A DNA stretch of 64,000 bases from Lysobacter niastensis (GCF_015453285.1 NZ_JADLZT010000007.1:124001-188000), one strand, 5' to 3'; numbered from the stretch's first letter, positions 13,469-22,935 are shown. Translations and numbers: made by a program. The notes: a model not told the origin generated them from the sequence alone.

Positions 13469-14428
13469 TTACTTGGAGGACGTGCTCTCGCCCAGCTTTC
13501 CGGTGTAGTCGGCCAGATGCTTCTCGGCCTCCGGGTTGGTCTGCAGGCCAAGCTCCATCAGCTGCTTGATGCGCTGCTGCGCCGCAGGGCGCTTCACCGA
13601 GCCGATGAAGCCCTCCCACTCCGCGCCGATCTCCTGGTTCGACGGCAGGCTGTTGGCGTCGACCAGTCGCTTGATGTCGGCGATCGACTGCTTGTCGAAC
13701 TTCGCGATCCGGCGCGCCATCGCATCGACGAACGCATCAAGCTCGGCATCGGGCAGCGCGCGGTTGACGTAGCCGTAGCGCTCGGCCAGTTCGCCGTTGA
13801 TGTCGTTGCCGGTCAGCAGCACCTCCAGCGCGCGGCCGCGGCCCATCAGGCGCGGCAACCGGGCCATCGGGCCACCGCCAGGCACGAGCGCTGCGCCGAT
13901 CTCCCACTGCGACAACACGGCCTTCTCGCGGCTGGCAAACCGCATGTCGCTGGCCAGGGCGAGTTCGCTGCCGACGCCGGTGGCGCGGCCGCGGATCGAT
14001 GCGATTGATACGACTGGCGCCCTGCTCAACCGCACCAGCATGTCCGGCAGCGGCGGAAGACCGGTCGGGCCGTTCGGCAGGCTCGTCGTATCGGTCAGTG
14101 GCGGGACGAAGTCGTAGTGCGTCAGGAAGAAGTCCGGCACGTCGCTGTCGAACACGACCACTTTCACGTTCGGATCGTTCTCGATGGCGACGACGACCTT
14201 GTTCAACTGCGGCATCGTGTTCGGGCCGTAGATGTTGTACGGCGGGTTGTGGAACGTGACGCGCCAGTACTCGGGGGTGACGCGCGTCAGCCTGACCTGG
14301 TCCTTGGCGGATGTAGCGGACTGGGGCTTGCTGGCGCTCGGCGCCGACGTGGCGTGCTGGGCGTACGCGGGAGCAGTGAAGGCGATACCGGCGGCGACGA
14401 GGGCCGTGGCGAGCAGATGCGGTTTCAT
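13469..14428 (-). CDS. Exported enoyl-CoA hydratase/isomerase-like protein
   Basis: This encodes 319 aa. The start at 14428 gives a strong Sec signal peptide (residues 1-23, APAYA). The crotonase fold follows: VTFHNPPYNIYG, then PVVSIASIRGRATGVGSELALASDMRFA, then GGGPMARLPRLMGRGRALEVLLTG. The oxyanion-hole Gly region and the acidic residue region of hydratases are recognisable. Periplasmic location is unexpected because CoA esters are cytoplasmic, so the substrate is uncertain. It is divergent from the DoxX gene. Confidence 0.85.
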   Translation of the reverse strand: MKPHLLATALVAAGIAFTAPAYAQHATSAPSASKPQSATSAKDQVRLTRVTPEYWRVTFHNPPYNIYGPNTMPQLNKVVVAIENDPNVKVVVFDSDVPDFFLTHYDFVPPLTDTTSLPNGPTGLPPLPDMLVRLSRAPVVSIASIRGRATGVGSELALASDMRFASREKAVLSQWEIGAALVPGGGPMARLPRLMGRGRALEVLLTGNDINGELAERYGYVNRALPDAELDAFVDAMARRIAKFDKQSIADIKRLVDANSLPSNQEIGAEWEGFIGSVKRPAAQQRIKQLMELGLQTNPEAEKHLADYTGKLGESTSSK

Positions 14429-14705
14429 GGGGGAAGGTCCAACGGGAAGGTGGACAAATCGTGCGCGCCGCCCGGAGCGAACTGAATAGCCGTTGTCCGG
14501 CAGCCACTCTTCCCCGTTCTGCAATAAACACAGCCCTCGCCAGGCCGCGGTCCTCCGGCCGTTGCGGTTTGTATCGCCATGTATCCGGCAGTGCCCGCCG
14601 TGCGGTTCGCTGACAAAAACGCATTGCGCCGGACACGTTGCCGACACCTGCCAGGCTTGGAATGCACGCTCCAAAACAAGGCACCCATTGCCTAGGAGCG
14701 TTTCC

Positions 14706-15389
14706 GTGAAAGCCGAACTCAACCAACCGCTGATGTCACGCGTAGATGTCGTGGGCCAGTGGATTGCGCCTCTGGCATTGCGTGCATTGCTGGCCTGGGA
14801 GTTCTTCGAAGCCGGACGCGAAAAGCTCCACGGCGAGAACTGGTTCGCCGACCTCGACGGCCGCTTTCCGTTGCCGTTCTCGCTGCTCGGCGCGAACGTG
14901 AACTGGACGCTTGCGACGTGGTTCGAACTGGCAGGCGGCATTGCATTGCTGCTGGGTCTCGGCACGCGCTACGCGGCGTTCTCGCTGTGGGTGCTGACCA
15001 TCGTCGCCATCTACGCCGTGCACTGGCCGTCCGAGTGGTCCAGCGTGGCCGAACTGTGGCAGGGCTATGCCATCACCAATGACGGCTTCGGCAACTACAA
15101 GCTTCCGTTGATCTATCTGGTGATGCTGCTTCCGCTGATCCTCGGCGGTGGCGGGCGCTTCAGCCTCGATCACCTGGTCCGCACATTCGCTTCGCCGGAG
15201 GTGGTCACGCCCGGCCGTACCGGTCCGATGACCTGGGGCCTGGTGCTTGCCGCCCTCGCACTGCCGCTGACGGTGTTGCTGCCCTGGGTGGGTGGCGCGC
15301 TGACGGTGCTGGGCGTGGCGCTGGTCGCAAACGGCATGCGTCGCACAGCGCCCCGAGTCTTTGCCCGCCCCGCGACCGCACTGCGCTGA
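14706..15389 (+). CDS. DoxX-family membrane protein
   Basis: This encodes 227 aa from GTG 14706. Four or more membrane segments and the DoxX pattern are present ([41 protein letters not shown]). DoxX proteins often accompany HvfA/bufferin precursor and MNIO genes, and one follows here 92 nt downstream. A role in the membrane redox or metal chemistry linked to that RiPP is inferred from context. Confidence 0.9.
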   Translation: MKAELNQPLMSRVDVVGQWIAPLALRALLAWEFFEAGREKLHGENWFADLDGRFPLPFSLLGANVNWTLATWFELAGGIALLLGLGTRYAAFSLWVLTIVAIYAVHWPSEWSSVAELWQGYAITNDGFGNYKLPLIYLVMLLPLILGGGGRFSLDHLVRTFASPEVVTPGRTGPMTWGLVLAALALPLTVLLPWVGGALTVLGVALVANGMRRTAPRVFARPATALR

Positions 15390-15481
15390 AACAGCGCACT
15401 GAACCCCTTTCTTTCTACAACCGGGCCGCATCCGCGGCACGACCTTCGCGCAATCCTGCGCCCCCCACTGGAGCAAGACCC

Positions 15482-16006
15482 ATGTCCCGTAACAACCCCC
15501 AGAACAAGTCCACCTTCGGCCTGATCGGCGTCGCCCTCGCCGGGCTGGTGCTCAGCGGTTCGGCCTTCGCAATGCAGCCGCTTTCGCAGGGCTACATGCT
15601 CGGCGCCAGCCACGCCGCCGGCGAAGGCAAGTGCGGTGAAGGCAAGTGCGGTGCCGCCGAAGGCACGGCCACGAAGTCCGCCGCGAAGTCCGCAGAGGGC
15701 AAGTGTGGTGAAGGCAAGTGTGGCGCCGCCGAAGGCACGACGGCCGCGAAGAAGACCGCCGAAGGCAAGTGCGGCGAAGGTCAGTGTGGCGATGCCCGCT
15801 TCAACAAGACCGACACGAACGATGACGGCCGCGTGTCGAAGGCCGAGTACCTCAACGTGGTTCCGAGCGGCGATGGCTGGACCGCCAAGGACGCCGACCG
15901 CGACGGCTACATCTCCGAGCGCGAGGCCTACGAGTACACGAAGGGGCGCTTCGAGGCCAACGGCAAGAAGATTCCGATCGGCCGTTTCGCCGCCTTCCCG
16001 GAATGA
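15482..16006 (+). CDS. hvfA: Cysteine-rich RiPP precursor (HvfA/bufferin type) fused to an EF-hand pair
   Basis: This encodes 174 aa. A Sec signal covers residues about 12-30. Three EGKCGEG(K/Q)CG units follow, with six cysteines at 51, 56, 75, 80, 97 and 102; EGKCG is the motif modified by MNIO enzymes in the HvfA and bufferin families, which bind copper. The C-terminus holds two complete EF-hand loops, D111-N113-D115-E122 and D137-D139-D141-E148. A GGAG sequence precedes the ATG. Export of a modified, metal-binding peptide is known for the family. Calcium binding by this fusion is inferred from the loops. Confidence 0.85.
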   Translation: MSRNNPQNKSTFGLIGVALAGLVLSGSAFAMQPLSQGYMLGASHAAGEGKCGEGKCGAAEGTATKSAAKSAEGKCGEGKCGAAEGTTAAKKTAEGKCGEGQCGDARFNKTDTNDDGRVSKAEYLNVVPSGDGWTAKDADRDGYISEREAYEYTKGRFEANGKKIPIGRFAAFPE

Positions 16007-16015
16007 TCCTCCCAT

Positions 16016-16042
16016 GCGCCCCTCGGCCCGGCCGGGGGGCGC
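16016..16042 (+). terminator. GC-rich hairpin between precursor and maturase genes
   Basis: GCGCCCC at 16016-16022 pairs with GGGGCGC at 16036-16042, with a further CGGCC/GGCCG inside. No T run follows. It probably attenuates transcription so that the precursor is made in excess over the enzyme. Confidence 0.5.
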
Positions 16043-16058
16043 GCACCGAGATTCAGTC

Positions 16059-16922
16059 ATGCGCAAGATAGGTTCCACTGTCACAACTGCCGGCCTCGGC
16101 CTGCGACGCGGCATGCTCTCCTCGCTGCTGGCGATGGACGACATGGCGGTCGATTTCCTCGAGCTCGCGCCCGACAACTGGATCGGCGTCGGCGGCCGCC
16201 TCGGCGAAAACCTGGCGACGCTGTCCTCGCGGTTCCCGATCAGCGCCCACGGTCTCTCGTTGTCGCTGGGTGGGCCCGAACCGCTCGACATGCAACTTCT
16301 GGCCGGCACGCGCGAACTGCTCGACCGGCACGGCATCGAGTTGTACAGCGAGCACCTGAGCTACGCCTCGGACGACGGGCAACTGTACGACCTGATGCCG
16401 ATTCCATTCACCGACGAAGCCATCCGGCACGTCGCAGGCCGGATCCGGCAGGTGCAGGACGTGCTCGGACGCAGGATTGCCGTGGAGAACGTCTCCTACT
16501 ACGCCGCGCCCTATCAGGCACTGAGCGAGATCGATTTCGTCACTGCCGTGCTGGACGAGGCCGATTGCGACCTGCTGCTGGACGTCAACAACCTGTACGT
16601 CAATGCGATCAATCACCGCTACGACGCGCAGCAATTCCTTTCGCGGCTGCCCGGCAACCGCATCGCCTCGTACCACATCGCCGGACACTTCGATGAGGCG
16701 GAGGATCTGAAGGTCGACACCCATGGCGCGCCGGTCAAGGACGACGTGTGGGCGCTTCTCGACAGCGCCTACCAGCGCTTCGGCGTCCGCCCGACGCTGC
16801 TAGAGCGCGACTTCAACCTGCCGCCGATCCATGAACTGCTGCTGGAGACGAACCGCATCCGCGACATGCAGCTCGTTGCGGCTTCGCATCCGGCAAAGGC
16901 GCTGGAGAAGGCGCATGGCTGA
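16059..16922 (+). CDS. hvfB: MNIO (DUF692) iron oxidase, RiPP maturase
   Basis: This encodes 287 aa with a TIM-barrel of the DUF692 family. Metal-ligand regions are visible: [32 protein letters not shown] and YHIAGH. These multinuclear iron enzymes convert EGKCG cysteines to oxazolone/thioamide-type groups. The ATG at 16059 is chosen because the longer upstream frame is the out-of-frame shadow of the precursor gene. Its 3' end overlaps the next gene by 8 nt, indicating translational coupling. Confidence 0.92.
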   Translation: MRKIGSTVTTAGLGLRRGMLSSLLAMDDMAVDFLELAPDNWIGVGGRLGENLATLSSRFPISAHGLSLSLGGPEPLDMQLLAGTRELLDRHGIELYSEHLSYASDDGQLYDLMPIPFTDEAIRHVAGRIRQVQDVLGRRIAVENVSYYAAPYQALSEIDFVTAVLDEADCDLLLDVNNLYVNAINHRYDAQQFLSRLPGNRIASYHIAGHFDEAEDLKVDTHGAPVKDDVWALLDSAYQRFGVRPTLLERDFNLPPIHELLLETNRIRDMQLVAASHPAKALEKAHG

Positions 16923-17676
16923 CACGCTGCGCGAACAGCAGTACGTGCTGGCCCGCCACCTGCGCGACCCCGGCCGCCACCCGCCACCGCCGGGCATCGA
17001 CGAGCGACGCCTGAAGATCTACCGCGAGCTGTTCTTCCACTCCCTCGAAAGCCTGCTGTCGGGCACGTTCCCGGTCATCCGCCAGACGCTCCCCAAGGCG
17101 CAATGGCTGGCCCTGGTGCGTTCGTTCTACGCCGACTACCGCAGCCAGACGCCGCTGTTCACGCGGATCGCCGAGGAGTTCGTCGGCTTCCTGCAGCAGC
17201 ACGCCGGCGACGACACGCCGCCGTGGGTGCCGGAACTGGCGCATTACGAGTGGGTGGAACTGCACCTCGACCTGATGGATGCGCATGACCCCGCGCACGA
17301 CGCCGATGGCGACCTGCTCGACGGCATCCCGGTGCTGTCGTCACTCGCGCTTCCACTGGGATACCGCTGGCAGGTCACCACCATCGGTCCCGGCACGATC
17401 CCGGCGGTGATGTCGGAGCAGCCCACGCTGCTGCTGGTGCATCGGGACGCCGAGGCTCGCGTTCGGTTCTCGCAGATCACGCCCCTCGCCTACCGGTTGC
17501 TGGAGTCGATCTCATCGGAGCCGCGCACTGGCCGGGAGCACCTGGCCGCGCTGGCGCAGGAAGCCGGCGGTGACGCCGACACCATCCACGCCCACGGCTT
17601 GGCGCTGCTGGAAGAACTACGCACACAGCGCGTCGTGCTCGGCACGTTGAACGAGACCGCTGCCGGCACTTTGTAA
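16915..17676 (+). CDS. hvfC: DUF2063 / HvfC-type partner protein
   Basis: This encodes 253 aa. The N-terminal DUF2063 pattern ([32 protein letters not shown]) fits the recognition-element partner that brings the precursor to the MNIO. The C-terminal part (residues about 150-245) looks like a winged-helix precursor-binding domain. It overlaps the MNIO gene, as in other loci of this kind. Confidence 0.88.
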   Translation: MADTLREQQYVLARHLRDPGRHPPPPGIDERRLKIYRELFFHSLESLLSGTFPVIRQTLPKAQWLALVRSFYADYRSQTPLFTRIAEEFVGFLQQHAGDDTPPWVPELAHYEWVELHLDLMDAHDPAHDADGDLLDGIPVLSSLALPLGYRWQVTTIGPGTIPAVMSEQPTLLLVHRDAEARVRFSQITPLAYRLLESISSEPRTGREHLAALAQEAGGDADTIHAHGLALLEELRTQRVVLGTLNETAAGTL

Positions 17677-17846
17677 CGGTTTGTATCCGCACGGTCGGCA
17701 ACGACACAACGTTGCACAACGGCGATTCCGGGACATATCCGCCGCACATCACCTTGAAAGACTGCGCGGCGTCGGATGTTCCCCCACCCGATGGCCCTGG
17801 CCTCCAGGCCGAGAGCCTCCTCCCCCAAGCATCGAAGGTAACCACC

Positions 17847-18266
17847 ATGATCAACCAGATCGAACAGGTCATTTACACCGGCAAGACCCACACCACCGGC
17901 GGCCGCGAAGGCCAGTCGCGCAGCTCGGACGCGCAGCTGGATATCAAGCTGTCGACGCCCGGCACCTCACGCCCCGGTACCAACCCGGAGCAGCTGTTCG
18001 CGGCGGGCTGGTCGGCCTGCTTCATCGGCGCACTGGGCTTCGGCGCGCAGAGCCTGAAGGTCAAGCTCCCGGCCGACACCGCCGTCGATGCCGAGGTGGA
18101 TCTGGGCCAGGGTGAAGGCGGCTACTTCCTCGGCGCGCGCCTCAACGTCAGCCTGCCCGGCATCGACCGCGACACCGCCCGGCAGCTGGTCGACTTCGCG
18201 CATGCGAACTGCCCGTACTCCAAGGCCACGCGCGGCAACATCGACGTCGAGATCAACCTGGTCTGA
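17847..18266 (+). CDS. ohr: Ohr-family organic hydroperoxide reductase (copy 1)
   Basis: This encodes 139 aa of the OsmC/Ohr fold. It begins IYTGKTHTTGG. The two redox cysteines lie in GWSACFIGAL and HANCPYSKATRGN, spaced as in Ohr. It would reduce lipid and organic peroxides using lipoyl thiols. The start at 17847 is chosen because upstream codons have no family similarity. This copy is the most divergent of three in the window and has no adjacent OhrR. Confidence 0.9.
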   Translation: MINQIEQVIYTGKTHTTGGREGQSRSSDAQLDIKLSTPGTSRPGTNPEQLFAAGWSACFIGALGFGAQSLKVKLPADTAVDAEVDLGQGEGGYFLGARLNVSLPGIDRDTARQLVDFAHANCPYSKATRGNIDVEINLV

Positions 18267-18280
18267 CGCACCCACGGATC

Positions 18281-18306
18281 GGCCTGCCCGGCCCCTTGGG
18301 CAGGCC
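18281..18306 (+). terminator. Hairpin after ohr copy 1
   Basis: GGCCTGCCC (18281-18289) pairs with GGGCAGGCC (18298-18306) over 9 bp with an 8-nt loop. There is no clear T tract. Confidence 0.5.
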
Positions 18307-18339
18307 ATCCGGTTCCGCATCCGTGACCGGAGCTGACCG

Positions 18340-19044
18340 ATGATCGAATATTCCCTCGCCGCCGCGGCCGGCATCGCGACCGTCGCCTCGCCGTGCATCC
18401 TGCCGGTGCTGCCGATCGTGCTGGCGACTACCGCCGGACGCAGCAAGGTCGAACCGCTGCTGATCATCGCCGGATTCGTCGCCACGTTCGCCGCCAGCGG
18501 CATCCTGATCGGTGCGTTGTCTGCATCGTCAGGCGAGCTACAGCAGATCATCCGCAACGGTTCGATCCTGCTGCTACTCATGGCCGGACTCGCCTGCCTG
18601 TGGCCGGCGCCGTTCGAATGGCTGGTTGCGCGCGTTCGCGGCTGGCGCGCGGCGCGCGGCGGCAACACGGTTGCGTCACCGCCAGTCGGCGGCAGGGCGG
18701 GAGCATTGCTGGTCGGCGCCTCGCTCGGCCTGGCATGGACGCCGTGCGCGGGGCCGGTATTGGCCTCGATGCTGGCACTGGCTGCCAGCGCGCAGGCACC
18801 GGGCAAGGCCAGCGCACTGTTCGGCATCTACGCATTGGGCGCAGGACTGCCAATGCTCGCGATCGCCTACGGCGGCAACTGGATGTCGTCTCGCCTGGCG
18901 CTGCTGAACCGACACACCGAGCTCTTCCGCAAGATCTTCGGCGCCATCGCCATCGCATTCGCCGCCCTGCAGTATTTCCACTACGACGTGCTCTTCACGG
19001 CCTGGGCGACGCAGTGGCTCCCTTCCTTCTCGACAGGACTCTGA
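18340..19044 (+). CDS. CcdA/DsbD-type transmembrane thiol transporter
   Basis: This encodes 234 aa with about six membrane segments. The paired cysteine motifs SPCILPVLP (segment 1) and TPCAGPVL (segment 4) carry electrons from cytoplasmic thioredoxin across the membrane. It ends 1 nt before the next gene, a thioredoxin-like lipoprotein that is its likely acceptor. Confidence 0.9.
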   Translation: MIEYSLAAAAGIATVASPCILPVLPIVLATTAGRSKVEPLLIIAGFVATFAASGILIGALSASSGELQQIIRNGSILLLLMAGLACLWPAPFEWLVARVRGWRAARGGNTVASPPVGGRAGALLVGASLGLAWTPCAGPVLASMLALAASAQAPGKASALFGIYALGAGLPMLAIAYGGNWMSSRLALLNRHTELFRKIFGAIAIAFAALQYFHYDVLFTAWATQWLPSFSTGL

Positions 19045-19045
19045 A

Positions 19046-19585
19046 ATGATCAAGCCCATCATCACCATGCTCGCCGCCTGCCTGTTCGCCGCCTCCTGCA
19101 CGGCGGGTGCGTACGACGATCCGGTCCAGCCGACCAGCACCGCCCCGGCCCCCATGGCGCCGGAGTTCAGGGGCATCAACCACTGGATCAACAGCGCACC
19201 GCTGACCATGGCGCAGCTGCGCGGCAAGGTCGTGCTGGTCGAGTTCTGGACCTACGACTGCATCAACTGCATCCACGTGCTCCCGCATGTGAAGCAGTGG
19301 CACGAGCGCTACAAGGAGCAGGGCCTGGTCGTGGTCGGCGTGCACACGCCGGAATACGGCCACGAGAAGATCCTTGGCAACCTGCAGGGCGCCGTGAAGC
19401 GCTTCGGCATCGGCTATCCTGTGGCACAGGACAACGATTACAGGACCTGGGACGCCTTCGGCAACCGCTACTGGCCGGCGTTGTACCTGATCGACCAGGA
19501 CGGCCGCATCGTGTACCAGCACTTCGGCGAAGGCGGTTACGACGACACCGAGGCGCGGATCCAGAGCCTGCTGCGCAAGCGCTGA
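19046..19585 (+). CDS. Thioredoxin-like (TlpA/DipZ-type) lipoprotein
   Basis: This encodes 179 aa. A lipoprotein signal (LFAASC, Cys 18) is followed by a thioredoxin domain with the redox motif FWTYDCINCIHVLPH and the cis-Pro region YWPALYLID. It is probably anchored in the periplasm and reduced by the CcdA-like protein encoded immediately upstream. Confidence 0.9.
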   Translation: MIKPIITMLAACLFAASCTAGAYDDPVQPTSTAPAPMAPEFRGINHWINSAPLTMAQLRGKVVLVEFWTYDCINCIHVLPHVKQWHERYKEQGLVVVGVHTPEYGHEKILGNLQGAVKRFGIGYPVAQDNDYRTWDAFGNRYWPALYLIDQDGRIVYQHFGEGGYDDTEARIQSLLRKR

Positions 19586-19647
19586 TACGTGGGCAGCCAG
19601 CATCGGCGGACCGACACGCCGGTGCGACCAGCAAGGGACATTTCCGC

Positions 19648-20391
19648 ATGGAACACGTGGATCACATCCTGGTCGTCGATGACGATCGCGAGATCAGGCA
19701 GATGGTGGCCGACTACCTGCAGAAGAACGGTCTGCGGGTGACGGCGGCGGCCGACGGCCGCGAGATGCGCTCGATCCTCGACACCACGGCCATCGACCTG
19801 ATCGTGCTCGACCTGATGCTGCCCGGCGAGGACGGCCTGGTGCTGAGCCGCAACCTGCGCGCCAGCAAGCATCGCGCGATTCCGATCGTGATGCTGACGG
19901 CGCGCGACGATGCCACCGATCGCATCATCGGCCTGGAGATGGGCGCGGACGACTACATCGTCAAACCGTTCTCGGCACGCGAACTGCTTGCGAGGATCAA
20001 GGCGGTGATCCGCCGCACGCGCATGCTGCCACCCAATCTTCAGGTCACCGAGATGAGCCGCATGCTCGCCTTCGGCAAGTGGCGCCTGGACACGACCGCG
20101 CGCCACCTGCTCGACGACCAGGATGTCGTGGTCGCGCTCAGCGGCGCCGAATACCGCCTGCTGCGGGTGTTCCTCGACCATCCACAGCGCGTGCTGAGCC
20201 GCGACCAGCTGATGAGCCTCACCCAGGGACGCGATGCCGAGCACTTCGACCGCTCGATCGACCTGCTGGTCAGCCGCCTTCGCCAGCGCCTGCTGGACGA
20301 CGCGCGCGAACCCGCCTACATCAAGACCGTGCGCAACGAGGGCTACGTGTTCTCGCTGCCGGTGAGCTTCGTCGGCGAAGACGACGCATGA
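19648..20391 (+). CDS. OmpR-family response regulator
   Basis: This encodes 247 aa. The receiver domain has DDD near residue 12, phosphoacceptor Asp in IVLDLMLPGEDG, Thr/Lys in MLTARDD and YIVKPF. The C-terminal winged helix ends in VRNEGYVFSLP. The start at 19648 gives the standard receiver start HVDHILVVDDD. It overlaps the kinase gene by 4 nt (ATGA). It may control the thiol/metal cluster upstream. Confidence 0.93.
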   Translation: MEHVDHILVVDDDREIRQMVADYLQKNGLRVTAAADGREMRSILDTTAIDLIVLDLMLPGEDGLVLSRNLRASKHRAIPIVMLTARDDATDRIIGLEMGADDYIVKPFSARELLARIKAVIRRTRMLPPNLQVTEMSRMLAFGKWRLDTTARHLLDDQDVVVALSGAEYRLLRVFLDHPQRVLSRDQLMSLTQGRDAEHFDRSIDLLVSRLRQRLLDDAREPAYIKTVRNEGYVFSLPVSFVGEDDA

Positions 20392-21731
20392 GCACCCTCG
20401 TGCCATCGCCCCTGTCGCGCCTGCTGCCCAGGACGATGGCCTCGCGCCTGTACCTGATCCTGTTCGCCGGCCTGCTGATCGCCCACGGACTGTCCTTCGC
20501 CCTGCTCTTCTATGAGCGATACACCAGCGCGACCTCGTTGATGCTCAGCAATGCCCAGCGCGACGTGGCGACCGCAGTGGCGGTGCTCGACCATGTCCCG
20601 GCAGCCGAGCGTGCCCGCTGGACGCCGCTGCTCGAACGAAAGGCCTTTCGCTACATCCTCGGACCCGGCACGACGGGCGGCCCGCTGGACAGCGATCGCG
20701 CACGCGAGATCACCCATCTGATGTCGGTGGCACTGGGCAGCAAGTATCCGTTGCGGGTCAACGCCGTCTCGAAATCGCCGGAACGCTTCCACATCCACCT
20801 GCGGTTGAGCGACGGCAGCCCGCTGACCATCGAAGTCACGCCCAGTCCGCTGCCGATCGCGCAATGGCTGCCGTTCGTATTCGTCGCCCAGCTGCTGCTC
20901 CTGCTGCTGTGCGCGTGGGTGGCAGTCCGGCTGGCGACGCGGCCATTGGCGCGCCTGGCAAGTGCCGCCGAGTCGGTCAGTCCCAGCGGCGACGGTCCGC
21001 GACTGCAAGCCGAGGGCCCGGTGGAGGTGGCCACGGCGGTTTCGGCCTTCAATGCGATGCAGGACCGCATCGCCCGTTATCTGCGCGAGCGCCTGCAGAT
21101 CCTGGCGGCGATCTCGCATGACCTGCAGACGCCGATCACGCGGATGCGTTTGCGCACCGAAGCGATGGACGACTCGCCGGAGCGCGGCAAGCTGATCGGC
21201 GATCTCGCCGAGATGGAACACCTGGTGCGCGATGGCATCGCCTATGCGCGCAGCGCGCACGGCGCATCCGAAGCGCCAAGACGGCTGGACCTTGATGCCT
21301 TCATCGACAGCCTCGTACTCGACTACCAGGACGTCGGCAAGCCGGTGACGCTGTCGGGTCGCATCGGCGAGCCGGTGACGACACGACCGCTGGCGCTGCG
21401 GCGCGTGCTGGGCAACCTGGTCGACAACGCGATCAAGTACGCCGGTGGCGCTGAACTCCAGGTCGATCGCCACGGCGAAGCGGAAGTGACGATCTCCGTG
21501 CTCGATCGCGGCCCCGGCATTCCGGACGGCGAGCTCGAATCGGTGATGCAGCCGTTCTATCGTCTGGAAGCATCGCGCAACCGCGACACCGGCGGCGCGG
21601 GGCTAGGCCTGGCGATCGCACAGCAACTCGCCCTGTCGATCGGCGGATCGCTGACCTTGCGCAATCGCGACGGCGGCGGATTGCGGGCGACGCTGACGCT
21701 GGTGGATCTCGCTCAGGGCGCGAAGAACTAG
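20388..21731 (+). CDS. Sensor histidine kinase
   Basis: This encodes 447 aa. Membrane segments at about 20-40 and 160-182 flank a small periplasmic sensor domain of about 115 residues. A HAMP region follows, then the H box ISHDLQTPITRMR, N box NLVDNAIKYA and G boxes DRGPGIPDG and GGAGLGLAIA. It is cotranscribed with the response regulator. Confidence 0.93.
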   Translation: MSTLVPSPLSRLLPRTMASRLYLILFAGLLIAHGLSFALLFYERYTSATSLMLSNAQRDVATAVAVLDHVPAAERARWTPLLERKAFRYILGPGTTGGPLDSDRAREITHLMSVALGSKYPLRVNAVSKSPERFHIHLRLSDGSPLTIEVTPSPLPIAQWLPFVFVAQLLLLLLCAWVAVRLATRPLARLASAAESVSPSGDGPRLQAEGPVEVATAVSAFNAMQDRIARYLRERLQILAAISHDLQTPITRMRLRTEAMDDSPERGKLIGDLAEMEHLVRDGIAYARSAHGASEAPRRLDLDAFIDSLVLDYQDVGKPVTLSGRIGEPVTTRPLALRRVLGNLVDNAIKYAGGAELQVDRHGEAEVTISVLDRGPGIPDGELESVMQPFYRLEASRNRDTGGAGLGLAIAQQLALSIGGSLTLRNRDGGGLRATLTLVDLAQGAKN

Positions 21732-21782
21732 CGCAGACACGAAGCAGGCTCGCCATGTTGGGCAAGCCCGTATCCGGTTACC

Positions 21783-22016
21783 TCACTTGCCGCCGGCTTG
21801 TCGTCGTCGGTGTTCGGTGACGGGTACGCCACCGACACCCCAGTTCTCGAGCGGGACTTCCTCGATCACGACGAACGTCGAATCGAGAGGCTTGTTCAAC
21901 ACGTCCAACAGCAACTCGCTGACGCCTTTGATCAGCGCGGCTTTCTCGTCGGCGGTGACTGCGCTGCGCTCGGGCGCGGAGCCTTCGCGGGTCACCTGGA
22001 TGGTTACCATGGGCAT
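21783..22016 (-). CDS. 4-oxalocrotonate tautomerase family protein (1)
   Basis: This encodes 77 aa. It starts MPMVTIQVTREG with the catalytic Pro right after Met, as required in this family. The helix DEKAALIKGVSELLLDVL and the strand DSTFVVIEEVPLENWGVGG fit. It is probably a hexamer-type small tautomerase with unknown substrate. Confidence 0.88.
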   Translation of the reverse strand: MPMVTIQVTREGSAPERSAVTADEKAALIKGVSELLLDVLNKPLDSTFVVIEEVPLENWGVGGVPVTEHRRRQAGGK

Positions 22017-22040
22017 GGTCGTTTCTCCTGTGGGTTGAAA

Positions 22041-22065
22041 GAGGGGCGGACATGGCCCGCCCCTC
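22041..22065 (-). terminator. Hairpin between SDR and tautomerase genes
   Basis: GAGGGGCGG (22041-22049) pairs with CCGCCCCTC (22057-22065) in the short gap after the SDR gene. Confidence 0.6.
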
Positions 22066-22071
22066 GTTGCG

Positions 22072-22782
22072 TCAGTGACCGGCGCTCTGGCCGCCGTCGA
22101 CGTGGAGGATCTCGCCGGTGACGAAACCGGCGGACTCGAGGTACAGCACCGCCTGGACGACTTCGGAGATCTCGCCCATGCGGCCGGCCGGATGCAGCGC
22201 CGCCAGCCAGTCGTGCGTCTCCGGTGCGTGCATCGGCGTCTTGATGACGCCCGGCGATACCGAGTTCACGCGTACGCCACGCTTGGCGTACTCGATGGCC
22301 AGCGACTTGGTTGCGGCATTGATGCCGCCCTTGGTCAGCGAGGCCAGCACCGACGGCACGCCGTCGATGGCGTGGTCGACCAGGCTGGTGGTGATGCTCA
22401 CGACGTGGCCACTGCCCTGCTTCTCCATCTCCGCCACGGCGGCCTGGGTGATGTGGAAGAAGCCGTTGAGGTTGACCGACAGCACGTTGGCGTAGTCCTC
22501 GCCGGTGTACGCGGTGAACGGCTTGGCGACGAAGACGCCGGCGTTGTTGACCAGCGTGTCGATGCGGCCGAACTTCGCCAGGCCTTCCTGGACGATGCGC
22601 TGGGCGACGGCCTTGTCGGCGATGTCGCCGGCGACCGTCAGGATGTCCGGATCATTGGAGGGCTTGATCGAACGCGAGTTGGCGATCACGCGGTAGCCGC
22701 GGTCGCGGAAACCCTGCACGATGCCGGCGCCGATGCCCTGCGACGCGCCGGTGACGATGGCGACTTTGCTCTGGTTGCTCAT
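22072..22782 (-). CDS. SDR-family protein lacking the catalytic tyrosine
   Basis: This encodes 236 aa with a Rossmann fold: VTGASQGIGAGI (NADP site), NNAG, and the C-terminal GEILHVDGGQSAGH. At the place of the usual Tyr-x-x-x-Lys it reads ASLTK, so Lys is kept but Tyr is replaced by Ala. I recall an SDR subfamily with the same VLASLTKGG pattern. The reaction is therefore uncertain. The start at 22782 is the first ATG before VAIVTGAS. Confidence 0.85.
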   Translation of the reverse strand: MSNQSKVAIVTGASQGIGAGIVQGFRDRGYRVIANSRSIKPSNDPDILTVAGDIADKAVAQRIVQEGLAKFGRIDTLVNNAGVFVAKPFTAYTGEDYANVLSVNLNGFFHITQAAVAEMEKQGSGHVVSITTSLVDHAIDGVPSVLASLTKGGINAATKSLAIEYAKRGVRVNSVSPGVIKTPMHAPETHDWLAALHPAGRMGEISEVVQAVLYLESAGFVTGEILHVDGGQSAGH

Positions 22783-22935
22783 GGTGTTGGTTCCTGAATC
22801 TTGGGGGGAGGAGCCGGTGTGGCACCGATCTGACGATCGGCGATTCCGACGGGCCCAATCTAGGAGCGCAACGAGGCTTTGCGAATCCACGGCGTCCGGC
22901 AGACATTCTTCCGCCTGGCGGCACAGTGGGGCTGG

